A stretch of 32,590 nucleotides of DNA, taken from positions 1-32,590 of the forward strand of contig JBEVIU010000119.1 in assembly GCA_040510575.1 (NCBI GenBank), written 5' to 3'. Origin of the DNA: DASUMF01 sp040510575. GTDB taxonomy: Bacteria > Actinomycetota > Acidimicrobiia > IMCC26256 > DASPTH01. Of this stretch, positions 22,771-30,899 are shown piece by piece. Position numbers and translations under genes: made by a program. Every line of letters begins with the position of its first letter. Position 1 is the first letter of the stretch. The notes beneath the pieces are model-generated. The model had not been told where the DNA came from and did not search any database. It worked only from the letters and a program-made list of their open reading frames with translations.

Positions 22771-24240
22771 TCACTGCTTGTCCAGGGCGAGCCACTGGTC
22801 GATCGGCGCGAAGTCGTCGGTGATCACGGGCGCCCCGTCGATCAGGCGCTCGAGCGCGTCGCCGGTCACGAGTCTGCTGCCGTTCGCCTCCACTCGCTCG
22901 CGCAGCGCCTGCTCGTCGACCGGCCGATCGGACGCAACGAGCACCACGTTGCCGCCGTCGCTGCCGTCGAGCACATAGCCGGGCGCGATCGCAGCGACGT
23001 AGTCGAAGTGCTCCTGCAGCGTCCGCAGCTCGGACCGCACGAACCGCAACGGTGGGTAGTCGATGATGTTGAGCACGTAGACGCCGTCGTCACGCAGCAC
23101 CCGTTGCACTTCGCCGATGAACTCGGTCGTGGTGAGATGCCAGGGCACCGAGAGGCTCCCGAACGCGTCGCTGACCACGAGGTCGGCTGAATCGTCGGGC
23201 CGCGCACGGATCCCGATGCGGCCGTCGCCGATCTTGACGCGCAGGTCCGGCCCGGTGCGCAGTCCGAGCTCGTCGCGTCCGATCTCGAGCACCTCGGGGT
23301 CGATCTCGAGCACGGTGCTCTGCGACCCGGGGTACTCGGCGCGGAGGTAGCGGGGCATGGTGAAGCCGCCGCCGCCGATGTGGAGCGCATCGATCGCCGG
23401 GTGGTCGGGGAATCGCGCTGCGACGACGTCTGCGAACGACTGCACGTAGCCGAACTGGATGACGGTCGGGTCGTCGAGATCGACGTAGCTGTGGCGTAGG
23501 TCGTCGAGCCAGAGCGTGCGACCGCTCGGATTCGAGAGGTCACGTTCGACGTGGATGCAGTAGTACGCGCTCTCCACGTCGCACGGCTCCGCCGCCTTGG
23601 CTGCGATCGTGACCCCCGCGCCCCCGATCACGATGATCGCGAGCACCACCGCGCTCTCGCGTCGCGAGAGCCAGAGCGTGAGTCCGAGGCCGAGCGCGAG
23701 CAGGATCCCGCCGACCGCGTAGAGCACCGTGCGGGTCGGCCAGGTTGCGACGAGCAGGAAGCCGGTCACGAACGTGCCGACCAGCGCGCCAGCGGTCGAG
23801 ATTCCGCTCAGGCGCCCGACGACACCGCCGGTGCGGTCGAGGTTGCGGAGCTGCAGCTTCACCACCATCGGGTGGACCGCGCTGAGCGCGAACGCGGGCA
23901 GGAAGAACCCGGCCACCGTCAGCCAGATCGTGGTGATCCGACCGCCCCCGCCCGCCGTGTCGTTGCCGAGTGCTCGCACCACGGGCACCGTGAACAACGC
24001 GAGGAGTCCGCCGAGCGCGACCGTCGGGCCGATCAGGCGACGGGGGTCGATGCGGTCTGCCATCTTGCCGCCGAGCCACGAACCGGCCGCGATGCCGGCG
24101 AGGACCGTGCCGATGATCGCCGTGTAGGTCTCGAGGCTGATCCCGACGTACGGGGCGAGCAAGCGTCCGGCCAGGATCTCGAGCACGAGGACGCACCCGG
24201 AGCAGATGAACACCAGGATCGCGGCCACCAGCGCAGGCAT
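22771..24240 (-). CDS. Membrane-fused spermidine synthase-like protein
   Basis: 489 residues. The first ~230 are hydrophobic, with about seven to eight helices (LVAAILVFICSGCVLVLEILAGRLLAP, then TYTAIIGTVLAGIAAGSWLGG), the pattern of MFS-like segments fused to spermidine synthase. The soluble part has a SAM-type nucleotide site (IGGGG at 288-292, then VLEIDPEVLEIG) and VVSDAFGSLSVPWHLTTTEF, matching the polyamine synthase fold. Many such fusions have no proven aminopropyl transfer, so 'spermidine synthase' is a fold label. Start ATG 24240 precedes the first helix directly; ATG 24315 would add 25 non-hydrophobic residues across the divergent promoter. Confidence 0.87.
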   Translation of the reverse strand: MPALVAAILVFICSGCVLVLEILAGRLLAPYVGISLETYTAIIGTVLAGIAAGSWLGGKMADRIDPRRLIGPTVALGGLLALFTVPVVRALGNDTAGGGGRITTIWLTVAGFFLPAFALSAVHPMVVKLQLRNLDRTGGVVGRLSGISTAGALVGTFVTGFLLVATWPTRTVLYAVGGILLALGLGLTLWLSRRESAVVLAIIVIGGAGVTIAAKAAEPCDVESAYYCIHVERDLSNPSGRTLWLDDLRHSYVDLDDPTVIQFGYVQSFADVVAARFPDHPAIDALHIGGGGFTMPRYLRAEYPGSQSTVLEIDPEVLEIGRDELGLRTGPDLRVKIGDGRIGIRARPDDSADLVVSDAFGSLSVPWHLTTTEFIGEVQRVLRDDGVYVLNIIDYPPLRFVRSELRTLQEHFDYVAAIAPGYVLDGSDGGNVVLVASDRPVDEQALRERVEANGSRLVTGDALERLIDGAPVITDDFAPIDQWLALDKQ

Positions 24241-24316
24241 CGGGGCAGTCTCGCAGCTGCCGACATCGCAGCGAGGACGCGGCGTCCCGACCGGGATCAC
24301 GCGGCGCGCGTCCATC

Positions 24317-24322
24317 TACCCT
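24317..24322 (+). promoter_or_regulatory. Leaderless -10 box for the cyclase-ATPase gene
   Basis: TACCCT, six bases before ATG 24329; no SD. Confidence 0.45.
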
Positions 24323-24328
24323 GGTTCG

Positions 24329-27300
24329 ATGGATCGGACGACGGGCGCGACCTACACGGTGATGTTCACCGACCTCGTCGACTCCACGGCCCAGCGCTCC
24401 CGCCTCGGCGACGTCGCGGCCGACGAGCTGCAGAAGCGGCACCAGGCGATCCTGCGGGACGCGATCGAAGCGAACAGCGGTGATGTGGTCAAGACCACGG
24501 GCGACGGCGTGATGGCCGCGTTCCTGGGTGCGGCCGACGGCCTGGCGTGCGCGGTCGAGCTGCAGCAGTCGATCCACGACTGGAACGAGAGCAACGTGGA
24601 GCGGTTCGGCGTGCGCGTGGGCCTGAGCCTCGGTGATGCCATGTTCGAGGACGACGACCTCCACGGCACCCCGGTGGTCGAGGCCGCCCGCCTGTGTGCA
24701 AAGGCAGAAGGGGGCGAGATCCTCTGTGCCGCGGTCGTGCGCATGGTCGCCGGCTCGCGCGCCACGCAGCGGTTCACGTCGGTCGGCGCGCTCACCCTCA
24801 AGGGCCTCCCCGAGCCGCTCGAGACGCTGCGCGTGGAGTGGGAGCCCCGACTGCGGGTCGAGGGCGTCGGCCTTCCCTTTCCGAAGGGACTCGAGCCGCC
24901 CGGTCGCTTCCCGTTCATCGGTCGTCATCCGGAGCTCGACACACTGCTCGGCCTCTGGCGCGCGGCCATCGACGGCCAGCGCGCGGTTGCGCTGGTGTCG
25001 GGGGAACCCGGCATCGGCAAGACCCGCCTGTCGAGTGAGCTGGCGCGCCGCGCGCACACGCAGGGCATGACCGTGCTCTACGGCCGTTGCGACGACGAGC
25101 TCGGCGTGCCGTACCAGCCGTTCGTCGAGGCGCTCAGCTTTGTGGTCGACAACTTCGACCCGGCGGTGTTCACCGAGGCGCTCGGCCGTCACGCCGGCGA
25201 GCTCACGCGGCTCGTGCCCCGACTCTCCGAGCACGTCGACAACATTCCCGAGCCCATGTCGGCCGACCCCGAGACGTCGCAGTACCGGCTCTTCGAGGCG
25301 GTGGCCGGCGCGCTCGCACTCGGCTCCGCCGTTCGCCCGGTGCTGTTCGTGATCGACGACCTGCACTGGGCCGCGAAGCCCACGTTGCTCATGCTGCGCC
25401 ACATCGCGATGTCGGCTGACCCTGCGCGCTTCCTGATCGTCGGCACGTACCGCGACACTGATCTCTACCGTGCGCAGCCGCTCGCCGAGGTGCTGGCCGA
25501 CCTCCGTCGGCTCGAACACGTGGAACGCATCACGCTCACCGGACTCGACGCACCCCAGGTGGTGGAGTTCCTGACCCGGGTTGCCGGCCACGAGCTCGAC
25601 GACTCCGGGCGGGCGTTGGCGCAGATGATCTACGACGAGACCGACGGCAACCCGCTGTTCACCGGCGAGGTGCTGCGCCACCTGTGGGAGACCGGCGCGA
25701 TCATCGAGCAGGAAGGCCGCTGGACCACCCAGGTCGACGTCACCGAGATCGGCATCCCCGACGGCGTGCGCGAAGTGATCGGTCGACGCCTGAGCCGGCT
25801 GTCGCAGCACACGAACGACGTCTTGCAGCTCGCGGCCGTCGTCGGCCGCAACTTCGAGCTCGCGGTGCTCGAGCACCTCGTCGACTTCGACCGCGACGAG
25901 CTCCTGAGCGCACTCGACGAGGCAGTCGACGCGCGCGTCGTCACCGAGGCGGGTGTCGCGACCTACATGTTCTCCCACGCGCTCGTGCGTTCTGCGCTGT
26001 ACGACGAGCTGCGTCCCACGCGGCGCGCCCGCGTGCACGAACGCGTGGCGGAGGCGCTGTCGCTGGTCTACGCCGACGCGCTCGAACCCCATCTCGGTGA
26101 GCTCGCCTACCACTACGCCCGCAGCATCGGAACCGGCGACGTCGACAAGGCAGTCGACTACTCGCGTCGAGCCGGCGACCGCGCCATCGCGCAGCTCGCG
26201 TTCGACGACGGCGTGTCGTGGTTCCTGCAGGCGAAGGATCTCATCGAGGACGGCGGTGGCGATCCGGGCCAGCTCGCCCCCGTGCTCATGGGCCTCGGCG
26301 TCGCGCAGAAGTACGCAGGCCTCCCGGACTTCCGCGCGACGCTGCTCGCGGCCGCGGCCCGGGCGGAGAAGGACGGCGATCCCCAGGTGCTCGCCGCCGC
26401 TGCACTCGCGAACACCCGAGGGTTCTGGAGCACGTACGGCGATGTCGACCGCGAGCTCGCCGACGTGTTCCGCACCGCGATCGCGGCGCTCACGCCGTCG
26501 ATGGAGGCGGAGCGGGCGAAGCTGCTCTCGAACCTCGCCGTCGAGATCGTGTTCTCGGAGGAGCTCGCCACCCGACGCGAGCTCGTCGATGACGCGCTCG
26601 CGATCGCGCGTGAGCTCGGCGACGACGCGACGCTCGCGCACGTCCTCGTGTCGCGCTGCGTCGCGCTGTGGGACATGAGCACGCTCGACGAGCGACTCGC
26701 CCACGGCCACGAGCTCGCCGGTCTCACCGCGGCGATCGGCGATCCGCACCTCGAGTACTTCGCGTCGTGGTACCGGTACGCGGCGCTGGTCGAGGCGGGA
26801 CGGATCCGTGAAGCCGACGCGGTGCACTCGTTGTCGACCGAGCTCGCGCGCAACCTCGGCCGGGGCATCCCGATCTGGAGCGACACGTTCACGCGCGCCG
26901 GGCGCGCACTGCTCGTGGGTGACTGGGACCTGACCGAACAGCTGGCGGGCGAGCAGCTCGAGATCGGCTCCAGTCTCGGTCACGACGACGCGCTGCTGTT
27001 CTACGGCGTGTTGCTGTTCGGCGTGCGACTCGAGCAGGGACGCCTCGCGGAGATCGCCGACATGGTGCGCGAGGCGGGAACCGGCGAGGGCGTGGCCGAC
27101 GGCGTCGACGGCTTGTGGGGGATCACCGCCTGCGTGCTCGGCGACGACGCCGAAGCTCGCCGCATCCTCGACGGCCTCGCCTCGGGCGGGTTCGCGAACC
27201 TGCCGCGTCACCAGTCGCGGTCGAGTGTCCTGTGGTCGGCGTCGATGATGGCGGTCCACCTCGGCGACCGTGAGCGGGCCGCGGAGCTCTACGACCTGTT

Positions 27301-27514
27301 CGTCACGTGCCCGGGCAAGCTCGTCTTCCCGGGGCTGCACGTGTTCGATTCGATCCCGAGCACGCTCGGCATGCTCGCTGCGACCCTCGATCGCGACGAC
27401 GACGCCGCACGACACTTCGACGAAGCGGAAGCGCTGGAAGCGAAGATCAACGCGCCGAACCTGCTGGCGCGCACGCGCCTTCGCCGCAGTGGGGTCCTCC
27501 GCCTCGACGCCTGA
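24329..27514 (+). CDS. Class III nucleotidyl cyclase fused to AAA ATPase and TPR-like region
   Basis: 1061 residues. The cyclase domain (about 1-175) has metal ligands in MFTDLVDST (Asp15) and TTGDG (Asp59). The NxxxR catalytic pair reads VVEAAR, so the Asn is Glu and only the Arg is kept. An ATPase domain (about 205-480) has Walker A SGEPGIGKT at 224-232 and Walker B VLFVIDDLHW at 338-347. The remaining ~500 residues are helical (TPR-like). Such proteins are common in actinobacteria as STAND-type signal regulators, but here no C-terminal LuxR DNA-binding domain is seen. Whether it makes cAMP is open. Cytoplasmic. Confidence 0.92.
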   Translation: MDRTTGATYTVMFTDLVDSTAQRSRLGDVAADELQKRHQAILRDAIEANSGDVVKTTGDGVMAAFLGAADGLACAVELQQSIHDWNESNVERFGVRVGLSLGDAMFEDDDLHGTPVVEAARLCAKAEGGEILCAAVVRMVAGSRATQRFTSVGALTLKGLPEPLETLRVEWEPRLRVEGVGLPFPKGLEPPGRFPFIGRHPELDTLLGLWRAAIDGQRAVALVSGEPGIGKTRLSSELARRAHTQGMTVLYGRCDDELGVPYQPFVEALSFVVDNFDPAVFTEALGRHAGELTRLVPRLSEHVDNIPEPMSADPETSQYRLFEAVAGALALGSAVRPVLFVIDDLHWAAKPTLLMLRHIAMSADPARFLIVGTYRDTDLYRAQPLAEVLADLRRLEHVERITLTGLDAPQVVEFLTRVAGHELDDSGRALAQMIYDETDGNPLFTGEVLRHLWETGAIIEQEGRWTTQVDVTEIGIPDGVREVIGRRLSRLSQHTNDVLQLAAVVGRNFELAVLEHLVDFDRDELLSALDEAVDARVVTEAGVATYMFSHALVRSALYDELRPTRRARVHERVAEALSLVYADALEPHLGELAYHYARSIGTGDVDKAVDYSRRAGDRAIAQLAFDDGVSWFLQAKDLIEDGGGDPGQLAPVLMGLGVAQKYAGLPDFRATLLAAAARAEKDGDPQVLAAAALANTRGFWSTYGDVDRELADVFRTAIAALTPSMEAERAKLLSNLAVEIVFSEELATRRELVDDALAIARELGDDATLAHVLVSRCVALWDMSTLDERLAHGHELAGLTAAIGDPHLEYFASWYRYAALVEAGRIREADAVHSLSTELARNLGRGIPIWSDTFTRAGRALLVGDWDLTEQLAGEQLEIGSSLGHDDALLFYGVLLFGVRLEQGRLAEIADMVREAGTGEGVADGVDGLWGITACVLGDDAEARRILDGLASGGFANLPRHQSRSSVLWSASMMAVHLGDRERAAELYDLFVTCPGKLVFPGLHVFDSIPSTLGMLAATLDRDDDAARHFDEAEALEAKINAPNLLARTRLRRSGVLRLDA

Positions 27515-27544
27515 CACGCGGCGCCTGATCTGCGCGCCTGGTTG

Positions 27545-27847
27545 CTACGACTTCACGAGGCGGGCGATGGCCGCGGTCGCTTCGGCGATCTTGGCGTCGG
27601 CGTCAGGACCGCCGGTGCTCATCGCGTCGCGCACGCAGTGGTCGAGATGATCCTCGAGCAGCTCGAGCGCGACACCCTGGAGCGCCCGGGTGACGGCCGA
27701 GATCTGCGTGAGCACGTCGATGCAGTACGCGTCTTCGTCCACCATGCGCTGGAGCCCGCGCACCTGACCTTCGATGCGGCGTAGCCGTCGCTGCACCGCC
27801 TCCTGACGGTCGTGGTACCCGGGCGGGGCGATTGCTTCGTCGCTCAT
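27545..27847 (-). CDS. csoR: CsoR-type copper-sensing repressor
   Basis: 100 residues of the CsoR/RcnR all-helical family. The Cu(I) ligands are all present: Cys42 (in AYCIDVLTQ), His67 and Cys71 (EDHLDHC), and Tyr41 beside the first Cys, as in copper CsoR. The N-terminal RRLRRIEGQVRGLQRMV is diagnostic. The protein binds DNA when apo and releases with Cu(I). Usually it controls copA/copZ. None is adjacent here: the next gene is a convergent cyclase. The ATG lies within a palindrome that also covers a -10 box, indicating autoregulation. Confidence 0.92.
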   Translation of the reverse strand: MSDEAIAPPGYHDRQEAVQRRLRRIEGQVRGLQRMVDEDAYCIDVLTQISAVTRALQGVALELLEDHLDHCVRDAMSTGGPDADAKIAEATAAIARLVKS

Positions 27848-27862
27848 ACCCCGACAGGGTAT
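27846..27862 (-). promoter_or_regulatory. Predicted CsoR operator overlapping -10 box and start codon
   Basis: ATACCC-5-GGGTAT is a perfect inverted repeat like known CsoR operators (TACCC...GGGTA type). On the minus strand it contains TACCCT (27856-27861), eight bases before the ATG at 27847-27845, and shares two bases with the start codon. Repressor bound here would block the leaderless promoter. Confidence 0.65.
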
Positions 27863-27882
27863 TCGCACGCCCGGGAACGCAA

Positions 27883-27924
27883 AAGGCAGCGGGATTGCCC
27901 TCCTGGGGCGAATCCAGCTGCCTT
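27883..27924 (-). terminator. Intrinsic terminator of the DEAD-box gene
   Basis: AAGGCAGC (27883-27890) pairs with GCTGCCTT (27917-27924), extended by GGATT/AATCC and GCCC/GGGC inside. Read on the minus strand the hairpin ends in GCTGCCTTTT, a short U-run. It lies 25 bases after the helicase stop. Confidence 0.75.
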
Positions 27925-27948
27925 CTGACGAGGACGATCCGAGGCGGG

Positions 27949-29553
27949 TTACGCGACGAGGCGGACGTTCTGCGCTTCGATGCCCCGGCGGCCGTCGCCG
28001 ATCTGGTAGTCGACGAGCTGGCCTTCCTCGATCCGACGGTTCTTCGCCGCTTTGATCTCGCTGCCGTGCACGAACAGGTCGTCGGCACCGGTGCGCACGA
28101 TGAAGCCGAAGCCGCGTCGGGCGTCGAACCACTTGATCTCACCGCGGATCGCCTCGCCCGTGGCGGCCGGCGGCTCGGTGCCGTCGGCAACCGCGCTCGT
28201 CGCTGTCGTGGTGGTGGCTGGGCGTGCGCTGCGCTCCGGTCGAGCATTGCGCTCCGGACGCGTCCGCTCGGGGCGGCTGTTCCGTTCGGGGCGCGTCGCG
28301 CGCTCGGGACGCGTCGTCCGCTCGGGACGACTGTCACGCTCGGGACGGCTGACCGCGACGGAGTCCGGTGCACGATCGAGCACCGCATCGGGCGTCAACG
28401 ACGCCAACGCGTCCCGGTCGGGTGCGTCGACGCGGGAACGATCACCGAGAGCCCGCTGGAGCTTCGTCGCAGCCTTCGCGCTCTCGCGCGGCACGAACGT
28501 CACGATGGTGCCCGACGCGCCGGCACGCGCGGTGCGCCCGGCGCGGTGCACGTAGTCCTTCTCGTCGTGGGGGAGGTCGAAGTTCACGACACACGCGACA
28601 TCGTCGACGTGGATGCCTCGCGCCACCACGTCAGTGGCGATGAGGGCGTCGACCTTGCCGCGGGCGAAGTCTTCGAGCGCACGCTCACGCTGTGACTGCG
28701 AACGGTTGCCGTGGATCACCTGCGCACGAACGCCGAGCCGAGCGAGGCGCTTCGCCACGGCGTCGGAGCCGTGTTTCGTCTTGCAGAACACGATCGTGGG
28801 CCCGGAGAGGCGGATCACGTCGGCGCAGAGCTGGGTCTTCTCTTCGCGCTCCACCTTCCACCACAGGTGCTGTGCGAGCAGCGCGTCCTTCGGGTCGTCG
28901 GGAAGCATGTGACGCACCGGCTCGCGCTGGTACCGACGCACGAGGGTGTCGACGGCGCCGTCGAGCGTGGCGGAGAAGAGGAGCGTCTGGCGATTGGTGG
29001 GCGTGCGGTCGAGCAGGTCCTTCACAGTGGGCAGGAAGCCCATGTCGGCCATGCGGTCGGCCTCGTCGACGACGACGACCTCGACCGAACCGAGGTTGAC
29101 TTCCTTGCGCTCGAGCAGGTCGGTGAGTCGGCCGGGACACGCGACGAGGATGTCGACGCCACGTCGGAGGGCACGGAGCTGCGGGCCGAAGCCGGCGCCG
29201 CCGTACACGGCGGCCACGCGGAGCTTGCGGCCGTGACCGAGCCACTCGAGCTCTTCGCACACCTGCTTCGCGAGCTCGCGGGTGGGGACGAGCACGAGGC
29301 CGGTGGGGTTCTTCGGCTTGGCGTGGCTGGTGCGGACGGCGAGGGGGATGCCGAACGCGATGGTCTTGCCCGAGCCGGTGGGCGCGCGGCCGCTGAGGTC
29401 GCGGCCGGCGAGGCCGTCGGCCAGCGTGAGGGCTTGGATCGGGAACGGTGCTGCGATCCCGCGAGCGGTCAGCGTGCCGACGAGGCCGTCGGGAACGCCG
29501 AGCTCGGCGAAGGTGGGCGCGCTCGAGGCGCGAATGGGCGTGATGGTGGACAT
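27949..29553 (-). CDS. DEAD-box RNA helicase with C-terminal cold-shock domain
   Basis: 534 residues. The helicase core (about 10-370) has Walker A APTGSGKT (57-64), PTREL (90-94), DEAD (163-166), SAT (194-196) and HRAGRTAR (336-343). Residues ~400-445 form a linker with seven RPER units, very basic. Residues ~467-534 are a cold-shock domain with RNP1 (KWFDARRGFGFI, 474-485) and RNP2 (DLFVHGSEI, 492-500). It should unwind and hold open structured RNA, as DeaD/RhlE plus CspA do in separate proteins. ATG 29553 has GGAG nine bases upstream. A long leader with a hairpin and a terminator flank it. Confidence 0.94.
   Translation of the reverse strand: MSTITPIRASSAPTFAELGVPDGLVGTLTARGIAAPFPIQALTLADGLAGRDLSGRAPTGSGKTIAFGIPLAVRTSHAKPKNPTGLVLVPTRELAKQVCEELEWLGHGRKLRVAAVYGGAGFGPQLRALRRGVDILVACPGRLTDLLERKEVNLGSVEVVVVDEADRMADMGFLPTVKDLLDRTPTNRQTLLFSATLDGAVDTLVRRYQREPVRHMLPDDPKDALLAQHLWWKVEREEKTQLCADVIRLSGPTIVFCKTKHGSDAVAKRLARLGVRAQVIHGNRSQSQRERALEDFARGKVDALIATDVVARGIHVDDVACVVNFDLPHDEKDYVHRAGRTARAGASGTIVTFVPRESAKAATKLQRALGDRSRVDAPDRDALASLTPDAVLDRAPDSVAVSRPERDSRPERTTRPERATRPERNSRPERTRPERNARPERSARPATTTTATSAVADGTEPPAATGEAIRGEIKWFDARRGFGFIVRTGADDLFVHGSEIKAAKNRRIEEGQLVDYQIGDGRRGIEAQNVRLVA
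28215..28355 (-). repeat. RPER-coding repeats in the helicase linker
   Basis: Seven imperfect copies of an 12-18-base unit encode S/T-RPER. The tract is basic and acidic in alternation, suggesting a disordered RNA-contacting tether between helicase and cold-shock domain. Confidence 0.85.
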
Positions 29554-29583
29554 GGTGCGGTACTCCGAATTGTCGGGTGAACA

Positions 29584-29620
29584 GGTCTCACGAGGGGGTT
29601 GGACGGAAAACCCCGAGACC
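29584..29620 (-). promoter_or_regulatory. Stem-loop in the leader of the helicase gene
   Basis: GGTCTC (29584-29589) pairs with GAGACC (29615-29620), and GGGGTT (29595-29600) with AACCCC (29609-29614), loop of eight. It lies 31-67 bases upstream of the ATG, within a leader that would be about 180 bases if transcription starts after the TACAGT box. No U-run follows, so it is more likely regulatory than a terminator. Confidence 0.55.
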
Positions 29621-29742
29621 AAGACCCGACGTGCGCTGCGCCCGATGTCATGGGGCGCTTGCGGACCGGAGTCGCGGAGAAGAACGATCGTTGCCCTTGC
29701 GATCCGCGCGAGCCGTCAACGACTGCGACGCGGAATGACATC

Positions 29743-29748
29743 ACTGTA
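29743..29748 (-). promoter_or_regulatory. -10 box of the helicase gene
   Basis: TACAGT on the minus strand, flanked by an inverted repeat ATGAC/GTCAT (29735-29739, 29753-29757). It is the best -10 in the 353-base gap between the divergent helicase and desaturase genes and would give a leader of about 180 bases. No clear -35. Confidence 0.4.
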
Positions 29749-29766
29749 GCACGTCATCGCGGGGGG

Positions 29767-29785
29767 AAACTCTTCGCGAAAGTTT
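29767..29785. promoter_or_regulatory. Imperfect palindrome between divergent helicase and desaturase
   Basis: AAACTCTTCGCGAAAGTTT is nearly its own reverse complement. It sits where the helicase -35 should be and about 35 bases upstream of the desaturase -10. A shared operator is possible. Apart from this palindrome, the two promoters and the two leader hairpins, I see nothing in the 353-base gap. Confidence 0.4.
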
Positions 29786-29819
29786 GGGCGTGCGCGACGG
29801 AGATGCGCCCACGCGCCGC

Positions 29820-29825
29820 TATGGT
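29820..29825 (+). promoter_or_regulatory. -10 box of the desaturase
   Basis: TATGGT, giving a leader of about 75 bases. This is a leadered gene, unlike many neighbours. Confidence 0.35.
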
Positions 29826-29873
29826 CGACGTGGTCCCGACCAAGCGACCAACTCGACGCTGCACTGCTCCAGC

Positions 29874-29901
29874 CCTCGGTGGTGTACACGACCCAGCGAG
29901 G
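29874..29901 (+). promoter_or_regulatory. Hairpin that can hide the desaturase ribosome site
   Basis: CCTCG (29874-29878) can pair with CGAGG (29897-29901), which contains the SD (GAGG, five bases before ATG 29907). GGT (29881-29883) pairs with ACC (29891-29893) inside. Folding would block translation. Confidence 0.4.
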
Positions 29902-29906
29902 TGTAG

Positions 29907-30884
29907 ATGTCCGCCGACGTCGCAGTCCTGTCCGACCCCGGTGCATCCGCGCCCGTCGAGTTCGACCACGGCGACCTCGACACTGCGCCGACACCGACTC
30001 CAGAGTCCGGTTGGTGGGTGCAGCGCTTCACCACGGGCGCGATCATCGTCGCTCCCTTTGCCGCGCTCGCCGTGCTCGTCAGCGGAGTGCTCGACGACGG
30101 CCTCGCGTGGTGGAACTTCGCGCTCGCGGCGCTGTTCTACGTGGTCGTCGCCCATGGGGTGACGATCGGCTTTCACCGCCTGTTCACCCATCGCAGCTTC
30201 GAGGCGCGTCGACCACTCAAGATCGCACTCGCGGTCGCGGGGTCGCTCTCGTTCCAGGGCTCGATCATCGGCTGGGTGGCCGAGCACCGTCGCCACCACA
30301 TGTACACCGACAAGCCGCGCGACCCGCACTCGCCGGTTCGCCCGGCGACGCAGCGATTCGGTCGCACTCGCGGCTTCTTCCACGCGCACGCGGGCTGGTT
30401 CTTCACGCCGACGGGCACCACGCGTGAGCAGTACGCACCCGACCTGCTGGCCGACCGCGACATCGTGGCCGTGGACCGCCTGTTCGTACCACTGTGCATC
30501 GTCACGCTTGCGGCTCCGTTCCTGATCGTGTTCACGATCACCGGGAACTGGGAAGCAGGAGTCGCCGCCCTGTTGATGGCGGGGCTCGTGCGCGTCGGAC
30601 TGCTCCACCACGTGACGTGGTCGACCAACTCGGTGTGTCACATGTTCGGCACGCGCCCGTTCCGCACCACCGATGTCAGCACGAACTTCGCGCCGCTCGC
30701 CGTGCTCTCGATGGGTGAGTCGTGGCACAACGCGCACCACGCGTTCCCCGCGATGGCGCGCCACGGTGTCGACCCCGGCCAGCTCGACACGTCCGCGATG
30801 ACGATCCGTCTCTTCGAGCGCCTCGGCTGGGTCAGCCAAGTGCGGTGGCCCGAGCCCGCGCGCCTGGCCCTGCGTCGCCGCTAA
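29907..30884 (+). CDS. Membrane acyl-CoA/acyl-lipid desaturase (delta-9 type)
   Basis: 325 residues. The three histidine boxes binding the di-iron centre are HRLFTH (90-95), HRRHH (127-131) and HNAHH (274-278). Four hydrophobic helices (about 43-62, 69-90 and two near 190-235) place the boxes on the cytosolic side. The spacing and ESWHNAHHAF fit delta-9 acyl desaturases. It introduces a double bond in membrane fatty acids, raising fluidity at low temperature. It is divergent from the helicase-CSD gene and followed within 15 bases by the first GAF-ANTAR gene. Confidence 0.94.
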   Translation: MSADVAVLSDPGASAPVEFDHGDLDTAPTPTPESGWWVQRFTTGAIIVAPFAALAVLVSGVLDDGLAWWNFALAALFYVVVAHGVTIGFHRLFTHRSFEARRPLKIALAVAGSLSFQGSIIGWVAEHRRHHMYTDKPRDPHSPVRPATQRFGRTRGFFHAHAGWFFTPTGTTREQYAPDLLADRDIVAVDRLFVPLCIVTLAAPFLIVFTITGNWEAGVAALLMAGLVRVGLLHHVTWSTNSVCHMFGTRPFRTTDVSTNFAPLAVLSMGESWHNAHHAFPAMARHGVDPGQLDTSAMTIRLFERLGWVSQVRWPEPARLALRRR

Positions 30885-30899
30885 CGGAAGTCTGCGGGA

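Noticed and set aside
24241..24315. 25-residue N-terminal extension of the spermidine-synthase-like protein
   Set aside because: It is not hydrophobic, sits on the divergent promoter and would precede an N-terminal helix that can start the protein directly. Kept as an alternative only.
23540..27517. A 1325-residue open frame on the minus strand
   Set aside because: It is antisense to the cyclase-ATPase gene, is rich in Arg, His, Glu and Val as GC-rich shadows are, and has no recognisable domain.
29823..29841. GGTCG/CGACC hairpin near the desaturase promoter as an ANTAR target
   Set aside because: The loop is nine bases, not the six expected for ANTAR targets, and the stem overlaps the -10 box, so it is probably not fully transcribed.
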